Assembly: GCA_035502775.1 (NCBI GenBank)
Contig: DATJUB010000018.1
Location: 1-64,000, forward strand
Direction: 5' to 3'
DNA: 64,000 bases
Source of the DNA: 67-14 sp035502775
GTDB taxonomy: Bacteria > Actinomycetota > Thermoleophilia > Solirubrobacterales > 70-9
Positions 45,377 through 53,208 of this stretch are shown here, in pieces. Within the stretch, counting starts at the first letter, position 1. Every line of letters starts with the position of its first letter. Below the pieces are notes generated by a model. That model did not search any database. It was not told where the DNA came from and saw only the letters and a list, made by a program, of their open reading frames with translations. Made by a program: the position numbers and the translations under genes.

Positions 45377-46071
45377 GTCGCCTCCCCTTTCTCCCAGAGA
45401 TCGTTGAGCGTGACCAGGTCCTTGTAGGTGTCCATGCAGTCCCAGAATCCATCGTGCTTGAAGGCTCTCAGTTCATCGTCCGCGGCGAGCATCTCGAGTG
45501 GGCGGCGTTCGAGCACGCTGTCCTCGCTCAGCCGGTCCAGCAGCTCCGGTTCGAAACAGAAGAAGCCACCGTTGATCCAGTGTTCACTGCGCGGCTTCTC
45601 GGTAAAGCCCCCGACCCGTCCTTCATCCCCGATCTGAACCACGCCCCACTGGATGTGCGGCCGCACGGTGGTCATCGTCGCGGTCCTGCCGTGGCTTTCG
45701 TGGAACTCCAGCAGCGCGCCGAGATCGAGATCGGCGACACCGTCGGCATAGGTGGCACAGAAGGTCGATCCCCCGACCACTTCACCGGCAAGCTTGATCC
45801 GCCCGCCCGTGGGAGTGTCGAGGCCGGTGTCGAGGCACTCGACGCTGACTCCCTCGGGCCAGTCCTGCCCTTTCACGAACTCGTCGACCATCTCACCCAG
45901 GTAGCCCGTGAGCGGATGGAATCTCGTGAAGCCCTGCTCGGCATAGATCGAGATCACATGCCAGAGCAGGGGCCTGCCGCCGACCTCGACCAGGGCCTTC
46001 GGCAGCGTCTCCGTCTTCTCTCGCAGGCGGGTGCCGCGGCCCCCGCTCAGAATCAGGACGGGCGGTTTCAG
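45361..46071 (-). CDS. Glucose-1-phosphate cytidylyltransferase-like protein, probable CTG start
   Basis: About 236 residues. The frame runs upstream of the first usual start codon (GTG at 45957) and encodes the nucleotide-binding N terminus PPVLILSGGRGTRLREKTE, so the gene must begin higher. In this frame there is no ATG, GTG or TTG before the overlapping MoaD-like gene. The only plausible start is a CTG at 46069-46071, which overlaps the upstream TGA as CTGA. The rest is typical of RfbF: DTGLDTPTGGRIK, ATYADGVADLD, EKPRSEHWINGGFF and GFWDCMDTYKD. Confidence 0.8.
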   Translation of the reverse strand: MKPPVLILSGGRGTRLREKTETLPKALVEVGGRPLLWHVISIYAEQGFTRFHPLTGYLGEMVDEFVKGQDWPEGVSVECLDTGLDTPTGGRIKLAGEVVGGSTFCATYADGVADLDLGALLEFHESHGRTATMTTVRPHIQWGVVQIGDEGRVGGFTEKPRSEHWINGGFFCFEPELLDRLSEDSVLERRPLEMLAADDELRAFKHDGFWDCMDTYKDLVTLNDLWEKGEATWLGR

Positions 46072-46340
46072 CCGCCGGCCACCGCGGGGAGAATCGTGAT
46101 CTCGCTGCCGTCGCTCACGGCGGTTCCGAGTCCTTCGCCGTAGCGGATGTCCTCGCCCCCGACGTACACGTTGACGAAGCGGCGGAGCTCACCGTCTTCG
46201 GTGATGCGTTCCTTCAGGTCGCCGTGCTCGGCGAAGACCGCGTCGAGAACCTCTCCGACCGTGCCGCCGTCGGCGGACAGCTCGGGACTGCCGCCCGTGG
46301 CTGCGCGAAGCTGACTCGGGATCTTGACTGTTACTGCCAT
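46068..46340 (-). CDS. MoaD/ThiS-family ubiquitin-like sulfur carrier (CysO-like)
   Basis: 90 residues with a beta-grasp fold pattern and the C-terminal Gly-Gly tail (LPAVAGG) that is activated as thiocarboxylate in sulfur carriers. It starts at an ATG overlapping the stop of the threonine-synthase-like gene (ATGA). This pairing with a fold-type II PLP enzyme recalls CysO with CysM in Mycobacterium tuberculosis. No moaA, moaE, thiG or thiF gene is near, so a role in molybdopterin or thiamine synthesis is less likely. An activating E1-like enzyme would have to lie elsewhere. Confidence 0.85.
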   Translation of the reverse strand: MAVTVKIPSQLRAATGGSPELSADGGTVGEVLDAVFAEHGDLKERITEDGELRRFVNVYVGGEDIRYGEGLGTAVSDGSEITILPAVAGG

Positions 46341-47572
46341 CAGACTGCGACCTCCTGGCCGAATTTGGACTCGAAGCTTGCCGGATCGGGGTCGATCGTG
46401 GTGAAGGCAAAACTATCGCGATTGGCGTCGAGGGTCTTCAGTCCCTCGCCGGTGATGTAGACGACGACCTTTTCGCCGGACCGGAGCACACCCTGGTCCG
46501 CCAGCTTCTTCAGAACGCCGACGGTCACGCCACCGGCGGTCTCGGTGAAGATGCCGGTGGTCTCGGCGAGCAGCCGGATACCGGCGCGGATCTCGTCGTC
46601 GTTGACCATCTCGACCGAACCGCCGGTCCGGCGGGCCTGCTCGACCGCGTAGGGACCGTCGGCTGGATCGCCGATCGCGAGGCTCTTGGCGATCGTGTCC
46701 GGCTTCTGCGGACGGCAGATCTTCGACCCTTCGGCGAAGGCGGTCGCCACCGGCGAGCAGCCCTCGGCCTGCGAGCCGTGGAATACCGGCATCTCACCTT
46801 CGACCAGCCCGATGTCGAGCCACTCCTGGAAACCCCGGTTGATCTTGGTGAAGAGCGATCCCGAGGCGATCGGCGAGACCACCCGGTCGGGCAGCGTCCA
46901 GCCGAGCTGTTCGACGGTCTCGTAGGCCAGCGTCTTCGAGCCTTCCGAGTAGTACGGCCGCAGGTTGACGTTGACGAAGGCCCAGGGCTTCTCGTCGGCC
47001 AGCTGGGTACAGAGCCGGTTGACGTCGTCGTAGTTGCCGTTGACCCCGACCAGGTTGGTGCCGTAGATGTCGGTCGCCAGCAGCTTCTGCTCTTCGAGGT
47101 TAGCCGGCACGAAAACGTAGGAATCGAGGCCCGCGGCGGCCGCGTGGGCCGCGACCGCGTTGGCGAGGTTTCCGGTCGAGGCGCAGGCCACGGTCTTGAA
47201 GCCGAGCTCCTGAGCTTTCGCGATGGCGACGGCGACGACCCGATCCTTGAAGGAGTGGGTCGGGTTGGCGGCGTCGTTCTTGACCCAGATCTCGGCGTCG
47301 GTGCCGAGCGCCTCGGCCAGACGGTCGGCCTTGATCAGCGGAGTCATGCCCGGCTCGAGCGGATCGGAGGCCTTGCCCTCGAAGGGCAGGAAGTCCGAGT
47401 AGCGCCAGATGCCGCCCGATCCGGCCTGGATGCGGCGCCGGGCCTCTTCGGCATCGATGTCCGAGAAGTCGTAGCGGACCTCGAGGGGTCCGAAGCACTC
47501 CGCACAGAAGAAGTTCGCACCGAGTTCGTACTCGGCCCCGCACTCCTTGCATTTCAAGTTGTCTGCTGCCAT
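46340..47572 (-). CDS. thrC: Threonine synthase-like PLP enzyme with N-terminal zinc ribbon
   Basis: 410 residues from the ATG at 47570-47572, preceded by AAAGGTGA. An N-terminal zinc ribbon has Cys8, Cys11, Cys23 and Cys26. The PLP Lys lies near 109 in PTHSFKDRV; the Gly-rich phosphate loop is STGNLANAVAAH. By homology it would convert O-phosphohomoserine to threonine. But its gene is under a SAM-I riboswitch and overlaps a CysO-like carrier, so it could instead place sulfide from that carrier on an O-phosphohomoserine-type substrate to make homocysteine. Sequence alone does not decide. Confidence 0.9.
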   Translation of the reverse strand: MAADNLKCKECGAEYELGANFFCAECFGPLEVRYDFSDIDAEEARRRIQAGSGGIWRYSDFLPFEGKASDPLEPGMTPLIKADRLAEALGTDAEIWVKNDAANPTHSFKDRVVAVAIAKAQELGFKTVACASTGNLANAVAAHAAAAGLDSYVFVPANLEEQKLLATDIYGTNLVGVNGNYDDVNRLCTQLADEKPWAFVNVNLRPYYSEGSKTLAYETVEQLGWTLPDRVVSPIASGSLFTKINRGFQEWLDIGLVEGEMPVFHGSQAEGCSPVATAFAEGSKICRPQKPDTIAKSLAIGDPADGPYAVEQARRTGGSVEMVNDDEIRAGIRLLAETTGIFTETAGGVTVGVLKKLADQGVLRSGEKVVVYITGEGLKTLDANRDSFAFTTIDPDPASFESKFGQEVAV

Positions 47573-47591
47573 CCGATTCACCTTTCCAATG

Positions 47592-47619
47592 AAAAAACCT
47601 TCGCCTGTGGGGCGAAGGT
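47592..47619 (-). terminator. Riboswitch expression-platform terminator
   Basis: On the minus strand ACCTTCGCC (47619-47611) pairs perfectly with GGCGAAGGT (47605-47597) around a CCACA loop, followed by a T tract (47597-47592). It ends 20 bp before the thrC-like start codon, so SAM binding would switch off the operon by transcription termination. Confidence 0.9.
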
Positions 47620-47635
47620 CCGGATGGACTTCTCC

Positions 47636-47744
47636 CCACATCTCCCGGTCTTGCGACCGCTGGATTTGGCACCTTCAACGGACTTTCGTCCGTGTGGTTG
47701 CCGGGGTTTCATTGGGCCAAGTCCCTCCACCCCTCTAGATGTGG
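47636..47744 (-). ncRNA. SAM-I (S-box) riboswitch aptamer
   Basis: All core elements are visible on the minus strand. P1: CCACATCT (47744-47737) with AGATGTGG (47643-47636). Then the conserved GGGACTTGGCCCAATGAAACC and CGGCAACC. P2 closes with GGTGCCAAATCC. P3 is a hairpin ACGGAC-GAAA-GTCCGT. P4 is CGGTC-GCAA-GACCG. The terminator follows 16 bp later. SAM-I riboswitches control methionine and SAM genes, so this places the downstream operon under methionine-type control. Confidence 0.95.
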
Positions 47745-47761
47745 CGCTTATGTCTGCTCCT

Positions 47762-47789
47762 ACCGTAGCAAAAGCCGCAGGACCACCAA
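47762..47789 (-). promoter_or_regulatory. Probable promoter of the riboswitch operon
   Basis: On the minus strand TTGGTG (47789-47784), a 16-bp spacer and TACGGT (47767-47762) make a fair sigma70-type promoter. The start would fall near 47755, about 10 bases before P1 of the riboswitch. The perfect palindrome at 47800-47848 lies directly upstream of the -35. Confidence 0.5.
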
Positions 47790-47799
47790 ACCAGCAGGC

Positions 47800-47848
47800 G
47801 CCCTGGCAACGATTTCCAATGACTATCATTGGAAATCGTTGCCAGGGC
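47800..47848. repeat. Perfect 23-bp palindrome (3-bp centre)
   Basis: Arms 47800-47822 and 47826-47848 are exact reverse complements with centre CTA. The inner part AATGACTATCATT looks like a Fur/Zur-type core. It lies upstream of the -35 of the riboswitch operon and about 135 bp before corA. It is a different sequence from the palindromes at 6608 and 15422. Confidence 0.85.
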
Positions 47849-47852
47849 TGCT

Positions 47853-47896
47853 TGGCGTGTGGTCAGGGGCGTTCTGGCGTGTGGTCAGGGGCGTTC
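47853..47896. repeat. Perfect 22-bp tandem duplication
   Basis: The 22-mer starting TGGCGTGTGGTCAGGGG occupies 47853-47874 and repeats without any change at 47875-47896. It lies between the palindrome and corA, about two helical turns per unit. It may be a doubled regulator site or a recent slippage product. Confidence 0.85.
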
Positions 47897-47983
47897 ATTC
47901 GCACTTTGGTTACACGACGTATTGCTCTGTGTCATAACCTTGTGTCATGCCTGTGAAGCGAGCCGACATGTCAGGAGGCGGCG

Positions 47984-49000
47984 ATGCCGAACCTCCCTCG
48001 TCTCAGACGGCCCCGTGAGCCACTCGGTTCGCCGGGCTCCCAGGCCGATCCCGAAGTACTGACCCCCAGGGTCGAAATGATCGAAGCCGGCGGTCTGCGC
48101 TGGTACAACATCGAACATCCCGGCGGGCCCGAACGCACCTGGCTGGAAGAGCATTTCGAGTTCCATCCGCTCGACATCGAGGACGTGCTCTCCCGCAACC
48201 AGCGCCCGAAGATCGACGAGTACCCGGACTACCTGTTCCTGATCCTGCACGTGCCGGTCTTCGACCGTAAGGCGGGACGTCTCGGAGCCGGGGAGATCGA
48301 CCTCTTCGTCGGGCCCGACTTCGTGGTCACCCTGCCGAACCAGCCGGTCCCCCCGGTCGAGTACCTCTTCTCCCGCTGCCAGGACGACGACACCCTGCGC
48401 GAGAAACTGTTCTCGCGCGGCTCCGGCTACCTCATGTACCGCCTGGTCGACGACAGCTTCGACTACTGCTTCCCGATGCTGCGCAAGATCGGCAACAAGC
48501 TCGACGCGCTCGAGGACGAGATCTTCGACGGGCACTCCGAGGACGTCGTCCGCGACATCTCGAACACCAAGCAGGAGATCATCAACTTCCGCAAGGTGAT
48601 CCGGCCCCAGCGGCCGGTCCTGCGGGACCTGGAGAAGGTCAAGTCGCGGTATCTCGCCACCGATCTCGATCTGGAGATCTACTTCGACGACATCGTCGAC
48701 GCCCACGAACGCATCTGGGACATGCTCGAGAACTACAAGGAGGTCGTGGTCGGCCTCGAGGAGACCAACGAGTCCTTCCTCAGCCACCGCGTGAACGACG
48801 TCCTGCGCGTGCTGACCGCGATCAGCGTGATCGTCCTGCCGTTGACCCTGATCGCCTCGATTTTCGGCATGAACGTGGGACTTCCCGGCGGCGGCGATCC
48901 CGGCGCGTCCTCCGACGCCCACTTCTTCATCATCGTCGGAGTGATGCTCGTGCTGCTGGTCGGCATGGTCGGCTACTTCCGCAAGCGCCGCTGGCTATAG
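47984..49000 (+). CDS. corA: CorA-family magnesium/cobalt transporter
   Basis: 338 residues. The large cytoplasmic N-terminal domain (about 1-265) is helical and acidic. Two C-terminal membrane segments follow; the signature YGMN appears as FGMN near residues 294-297 at the end of the first. Pentameric Mg2+ (Co2+, Ni2+) channels have this layout. ATG with AGGAGG in front. It is divergent from the riboswitch operon; the palindrome and the tandem repeat lie between them. Confidence 0.94.
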   Translation: MPNLPRLRRPREPLGSPGSQADPEVLTPRVEMIEAGGLRWYNIEHPGGPERTWLEEHFEFHPLDIEDVLSRNQRPKIDEYPDYLFLILHVPVFDRKAGRLGAGEIDLFVGPDFVVTLPNQPVPPVEYLFSRCQDDDTLREKLFSRGSGYLMYRLVDDSFDYCFPMLRKIGNKLDALEDEIFDGHSEDVVRDISNTKQEIINFRKVIRPQRPVLRDLEKVKSRYLATDLDLEIYFDDIVDAHERIWDMLENYKEVVVGLEETNESFLSHRVNDVLRVLTAISVIVLPLTLIASIFGMNVGLPGGGDPGASSDAHFFIIVGVMLVLLVGMVGYFRKRRWL

Positions 49001-49012
49001 CCTGCACCCTGA

Positions 49013-49516
49013 ATGAGTGAGAACAGAATCTGGGCACCCTGGCGCCTGAAGTACGTCAAGGACGCCGACAAGGACAACGAAGACCAGTGCGTCTTCTGCG
49101 CGAAGCCCGCGCTGGGTGACGACGAAACCGCCCTGATCGTCCATCGCGGTGAGCATTCCTTCGTGATCCTCAACCTCTACCCGTACACAAACGGGCACCT
49201 GATGGTCTCCCCCTACGAGCACATCGGCCGGATCCAGGACATCCCGTCGGAGACGACCACCGAAATGCTGGAACTCGGCAAGCTCGCCATGAACCGGCTC
49301 GAGGAGGTCTACCGGCCCCAGGGTTTCAACGTCGGCTTCAACCAGGGCAAGGCCGCCGGGGCCGGGGTCGAGCATCACATCCACATGCATGTCGTCCCCC
49401 GCTGGAGCGGTGATACGAACTTCATGCCGGTCATCGCCGATCACCGGGTGATGCCGCAGTCCCTCGAAGACAGCTACACCGCGCTGCGCGGCGCGTTCTC
49501 AACCGAAACGAAATAA
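49013..49516 (+). CDS. HIT-family nucleotide hydrolase/phosphorylase
   Basis: 167 residues. The histidine triad HHIHMH is near residues 122-127 (EHHIHMHVVPRW). The N-terminal RIWAPWRLKYVK and a CVFC motif are typical of actinobacterial HIT proteins related to AP4A phosphorylase/Fhit-like enzymes. The likely substrates are dinucleoside polyphosphates or AMP derivatives. It follows corA by 12 bp and precedes the phosphohexomutase gene. Confidence 0.9.
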   Translation: MSENRIWAPWRLKYVKDADKDNEDQCVFCAKPALGDDETALIVHRGEHSFVILNLYPYTNGHLMVSPYEHIGRIQDIPSETTTEMLELGKLAMNRLEEVYRPQGFNVGFNQGKAAGAGVEHHIHMHVVPRWSGDTNFMPVIADHRVMPQSLEDSYTALRGAFSTETK

Positions 49517-49529
49517 GGAGCGCCTCTCG

Positions 49530-50888
49530 ATGTCCATCTTCAAGGCCTATGACATCCGCGGTCTCTACGACCGGGAGATGGACGAGACCACCGCCGAACA
49601 GATCGGCCGGGCCTTCGTACTTACCCTGGCCGACCTCAGCGGCAAGGCGCCGGGAGACCTGAGGATCGGCCTCGGCCGTGACATGCGCCTGACCGCACCC
49701 TCAATGGCCGCCGCCTACCTGGACGGCATGATCGCCGAGGGCGCGCATGTGATCGACGCGGGCCAGGTCGCCACCGAGATGCTCTACTACCTCGTCGGCA
49801 GCCGGGGTCTCGACGGTGGCGCGATGTGCACCGCGTCCCACAACCCGAAGGCGTACACCGGTGTCAAGCTGGTCCGCGAAGGAGCCCTGCCGCTCTCCGG
49901 AGACGCCGGGATCGGCGACATCGAGAAACTGGTCGAGGCCGGCATGGGCGCCGCTCCTGGCGGCGGCAGCCGGGAGACGATCGACATCTGGGACGAATTC
50001 CACACCGAGGTCGTCAAGTTCATCGATCCGGACAAGATCAAGCCCCTGAAGATCGTGGTCGACGGCGGCAACGGCATGGCCGGACCGATGGTCGGACCGA
50101 TCCTGAAGAAGCTCGGCATGGACCTGGTCGAGCTCTACTTCGAGCCGAACGGAGAGTTTCCCGACCACGAGCCGAATCCGCTGCTCGAGGAGAATCGCCA
50201 GCTGATCATCAAGACGGTCATCGACGAAAAGGCCGACCTCGGAATCGCCTGGGACGGGGATTCCGACCGCTGCTTCTTCATCGACGGCGACGGCCGTTTC
50301 TGCGACGGCGACTTCATCTGCGCCCTGCTCGCCCGGGCCGCCCTGGAATCCGAGCCCGGCGGCCTGATCCTGTACGACCCCCGCTCCAGTTGGGCCGTTC
50401 CCGACATCGTCGCCGCGGCCGGCGGCACCACCGACCTCTCCCGGGTCGGCCACGCCTTCTTCAAAGCCCGCATGCGCAAGGAGAACGCCGTCTTCGGCGG
50501 TGAGGTCTCCGGGCACTACTACTTCCGCGATTTCTACTGTGCCGATTCCGGCACGATCCCGGCCCTGACCATCCTGCAGCTGCTCGCCACCGAAGGAAAA
50601 AGCCTCAGCCGGCTGATGGAGGAGTTCCACTCGAAGTACTTCATCTCCGGTGAGATCAACTCCGAGGTCGCCGATCAGCAGGCCAAGATGGACGAGATCG
50701 AGGCGATGCATCCCGACGCGAAGATCACCCATCTCGACGGTGTCTCGATCGACTACGAGGACTGGCACTTCAACGTCCGCCCGTCCAACACGGAGCCGCT
50801 GCTCCGCCTCAACCTCGAGTCGCTGATCTCGCGGGAGGACATGGAAACCAAGCGCGACCAGGTGCTCGCGGTGATTCGCGGTGAGTGA
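49530..50888 (+). CDS. manB: Phosphomannomutase/phosphoglucomutase
   Basis: 452-residue alpha-D-phosphohexomutase. The phosphoserine loop is TASHNPK (Ser near 102). The metal-binding loop is DGDSDRCFF near residue 245 and the sugar-binding loop GEVSGHYYF near residue 325. The C-terminal phosphate-binding segment RPSNTEPLLRLNLE is present. It interconverts mannose- or glucose-6-phosphate and the 1-phosphates. AAGGAG precedes the ATG. Confidence 0.92.
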   Translation: MSIFKAYDIRGLYDREMDETTAEQIGRAFVLTLADLSGKAPGDLRIGLGRDMRLTAPSMAAAYLDGMIAEGAHVIDAGQVATEMLYYLVGSRGLDGGAMCTASHNPKAYTGVKLVREGALPLSGDAGIGDIEKLVEAGMGAAPGGGSRETIDIWDEFHTEVVKFIDPDKIKPLKIVVDGGNGMAGPMVGPILKKLGMDLVELYFEPNGEFPDHEPNPLLEENRQLIIKTVIDEKADLGIAWDGDSDRCFFIDGDGRFCDGDFICALLARAALESEPGGLILYDPRSSWAVPDIVAAAGGTTDLSRVGHAFFKARMRKENAVFGGEVSGHYYFRDFYCADSGTIPALTILQLLATEGKSLSRLMEEFHSKYFISGEINSEVADQQAKMDEIEAMHPDAKITHLDGVSIDYEDWHFNVRPSNTEPLLRLNLESLISREDMETKRDQVLAVIRGE

Positions 50889-51888
50889 GCGCGATCCGGC
50901 CGAGGTCCTGGCCGAGGCCCGCAAGGACGGGATCCACACGATGCCGGTGCCGACCCCCTTCGCGGTCGGCCGGATCAACTGCTACCTGATCGAGGGTGAT
51001 CCGCTGACCCTGATCGACGCGGGCCCGCGCTCCGAACGCTCGCTGGCCGAGCTCGACATCCACATCAACGACACCGGGCACCGGGTCGAGGACATCGATC
51101 TGATCGTCGTCACCCATCAGCACATCGATCACATCGGCCTGATCAAGACGGTGGCCGGCCGTTCCGGCGCCGAGGTCGCGGCTCTCGACACGGCGGTCAA
51201 GCGGCTCGCCACCTTCGGCGAGAGCTCGGACGCCGACGACGATCTCGCGGTGTCTCTGATGCTGAGGCACGGGGTCGGCGAGGACATCGCCAACGCGCTG
51301 CGCGGCCTTTCCGAGAACTACCGGAGCTGGGGCGATCAGGTCGACGTGACCATCCCTCTCGGTGAGGGCAGCCACCTCGAGCTCGGCGACCGCAGGCTGA
51401 AGGTCCTCCACCGGCCCGGCCACAGTCCGTCGGACACGGTCTTCTGGGACGAGGAGCGCCGCATGGCCTTCGGCGGCGACCATCTGCTCTCGCACATCTC
51501 TTCCAACCCTCTGATCTCCCGTCCGCTGGACAACAGTCCCGGCCGCACCCGGGCCCTGGTCGACTACACGGCCTCGCTGCTGGAGACCCAGAAGATGCCG
51601 ATCGATCTGATGCTCTCCGGGCACGGCGACCCGATCACCGATCACGCCGGCCTGATCGACAAGCGGATGGCCTCCCAGGCGAGAAGGATCGAGAAGATCC
51701 ACGGCATCCTGGCCGAACGGCCGCGCACGGCCCATGCCGTCGCCGAGCAGATCTGGGGCAACGTCGCGGTCACCCAGGCCTTCCTCACCCTCTCCGAGGT
51801 GATCGGCCATCTCGACATCCTGATGGACGCCGGAAGGGTCGCCGAGCGGGAAGAGAACGGCCTGCTGATCTACGAGGCGATCGATTGA
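50881..51888 (+). CDS. Metallo-beta-lactamase-fold hydrolase
   Basis: 335 residues. The metal motif THQHIDHIG is near residue 79; further ligands are in RPGHSPSDT and FGGDH. A C-terminal winged-helix-like part (AVAEQIWGNVAVTQAFLTLSEVIGHLDIL) is typical of LACTB2/glyoxalase-II-like proteins. The substrate is unknown. It starts with GTG inside the end of the phosphohexomutase gene (8-bp overlap). Confidence 0.88.
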   Translation: MSERDPAEVLAEARKDGIHTMPVPTPFAVGRINCYLIEGDPLTLIDAGPRSERSLAELDIHINDTGHRVEDIDLIVVTHQHIDHIGLIKTVAGRSGAEVAALDTAVKRLATFGESSDADDDLAVSLMLRHGVGEDIANALRGLSENYRSWGDQVDVTIPLGEGSHLELGDRRLKVLHRPGHSPSDTVFWDEERRMAFGGDHLLSHISSNPLISRPLDNSPGRTRALVDYTASLLETQKMPIDLMLSGHGDPITDHAGLIDKRMASQARRIEKIHGILAERPRTAHAVAEQIWGNVAVTQAFLTLSEVIGHLDILMDAGRVAEREENGLLIYEAID

Positions 51889-52835
51889 ACTCGGCCCCGA
51901 AGCGCAAGATGCTGGTGATCGTCAATCCCTACGCGACCACCGTGTCCGACCGGCTGAAGAACCTCGTGATCTACGCCCTCCAAGGGCGTTTCGAGGTCGA
52001 GGTCGAAGCGACCGAGAGCCAGGATCACGCGACCCAGATCGGACGGGACGCGCAGGACGGCGGGTACGACCTGGTGGTCGCCTTCGGCGGCGATGGCACC
52101 GTGAACGAGGTGGTCAACGGCCTCGCGGGAACCGAAATCCCGGTCACCTTCCTGCCGGGCGGCAACACCAACGTGGTCTGTCGCACGCTGGGCATCCCCA
52201 ACGACGTGGTCGATGCGACAGAACACCTGCTCACCCTGGCCGACGACTTCCAGCCGCGGAAGATCGATCTGGGGTTGATCAATGACCGGTACTTCGTCTT
52301 CTCCTGTGGCGCCGGGATCGACGCGACCGTGGTCGAACGGGTCGATGCCAATCCGAGACTGAAATCGAAGGCCGGCCCCTACTTCTATTCCTGGCACGCG
52401 GTCTCCGGCTATCTCCGGCAGTACATGCGCAACCCGATCCGGCTCGAGGTTACGGTCGACGGCGAGGTCCACGAGGGGGTCACCACCCTCACCCAGAACT
52501 CGGACCCGTTCACCTATTTCAGCAATCAGCCGGTGCATGTCTGCGAAAACGTCGAGATCGACGACGGCTCGCTGGGCATGGTCCTGCTGAAGCGCGCGAA
52601 TCAGTTCGATGTGATGAGCATCATCCCGAGGCTGCTCTCCAGCAAACTTTCCGCGGCCAAGCACAATCAGGTGGAGACCTTCGAGCACCTGATGGAAGCC
52701 AAGGTGCGCTCCCTGTCATCGGACGATTCCGGCCAGATCCGAAAGTTCCCGGTGCAGGTCGACGGCGACTACATCGGACAGTACGAAGAGATCACACTGA
52801 AGGCCGCGCCTCGCGCCCTGACCATCATCGCCTGA
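51885..52835 (+). CDS. Diacylglycerol kinase-family lipid kinase
   Basis: 316 residues. The ATP-binding loop is FGGDGTVNEVVNGL near residue 66; the N terminus has the family IVNPYATTVSDRL. A second catalytic-domain segment FLPGGNTNVVCRTLGIP and the C-terminal beta domain (KFPVQVDGDYIG) follow. The product probably phosphorylates diacylglycerol or a related lipid. The start is TTG, overlapping the upstream stop as TTGA. Confidence 0.9.
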   Translation: MNSAPKRKMLVIVNPYATTVSDRLKNLVIYALQGRFEVEVEATESQDHATQIGRDAQDGGYDLVVAFGGDGTVNEVVNGLAGTEIPVTFLPGGNTNVVCRTLGIPNDVVDATEHLLTLADDFQPRKIDLGLINDRYFVFSCGAGIDATVVERVDANPRLKSKAGPYFYSWHAVSGYLRQYMRNPIRLEVTVDGEVHEGVTTLTQNSDPFTYFSNQPVHVCENVEIDDGSLGMVLLKRANQFDVMSIIPRLLSSKLSAAKHNQVETFEHLMEAKVRSLSSDDSGQIRKFPVQVDGDYIGQYEEITLKAAPRALTIIA

Positions 52836-52893
52836 GGGCTGCCCCTCCTGATTGTCCGCCGGTGCCGGGGCGCGACCCGGCTACCATGAACTC

Positions 52894-53208
52894 ATGGCAG
52901 AAAAACAGATCGCCACAGCCGACCTGACCGTCCTGCCGATCGGCCGCGAGGGCGCCAGCGTCGGCGACATCCTGGTCGAGATCCAGCATCATCTCGAGGC
53001 TCAGGACAAGGTGCGATTCGAGATGCACGCCATGGGCACCTCACTTGAGGGCGACGTGGACGAGATCTTCCGGCTCGCGGCGGAACTCCACCGGCTGCCC
53101 CTGGAAGCCGGGCTGCCCCGGGTCTACACGGTGCTGAAGGTCGATCAGCGAACCGACAAGCCGCAGACCCTCGAGTCGAAGGTCGAGTCGGTCACCCGGC
53201 GTCTCTGA
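52894..53208 (+). CDS. MTH1187/YkoF-type (DUF77) thiamine-binding-like protein
   Basis: 104 residues from the ATG at 52894. The ferredoxin-like fold pattern and the segments VEIQHHLE, FEMHAMGTSLEGDVDEIF and TVLKVDQRTDK are characteristic of the MTH1187 family. Ligand and role are unknown, though related YkoF binds thiamine. Its 3' end overlaps the convergent HD-GYP gene by 17 bp. Confidence 0.85.
   Translation: MAEKQIATADLTVLPIGREGASVGDILVEIQHHLEAQDKVRFEMHAMGTSLEGDVDEIFRLAAELHRLPLEAGLPRVYTVLKVDQRTDKPQTLESKVESVTRRL

Larger units (their letters stand above)
47573..47983. other. 411-bp divergent control region between the thrC-like gene and corA
   Basis: It contains, from left to right, the thrC-like ribosome-binding site, the riboswitch terminator, the SAM-I aptamer, a promoter, a 47800-47848 palindrome, a 22-bp tandem duplication, and the corA upstream region. 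No gene is visible in it. Confidence 0.8.

Noticed and set aside
45361..45957. Cytidylyltransferase regarded as an N-terminally truncated pseudogene
   Set aside because: The missing N terminus is encoded in frame directly upstream without a stop; only the start codon is unusual.
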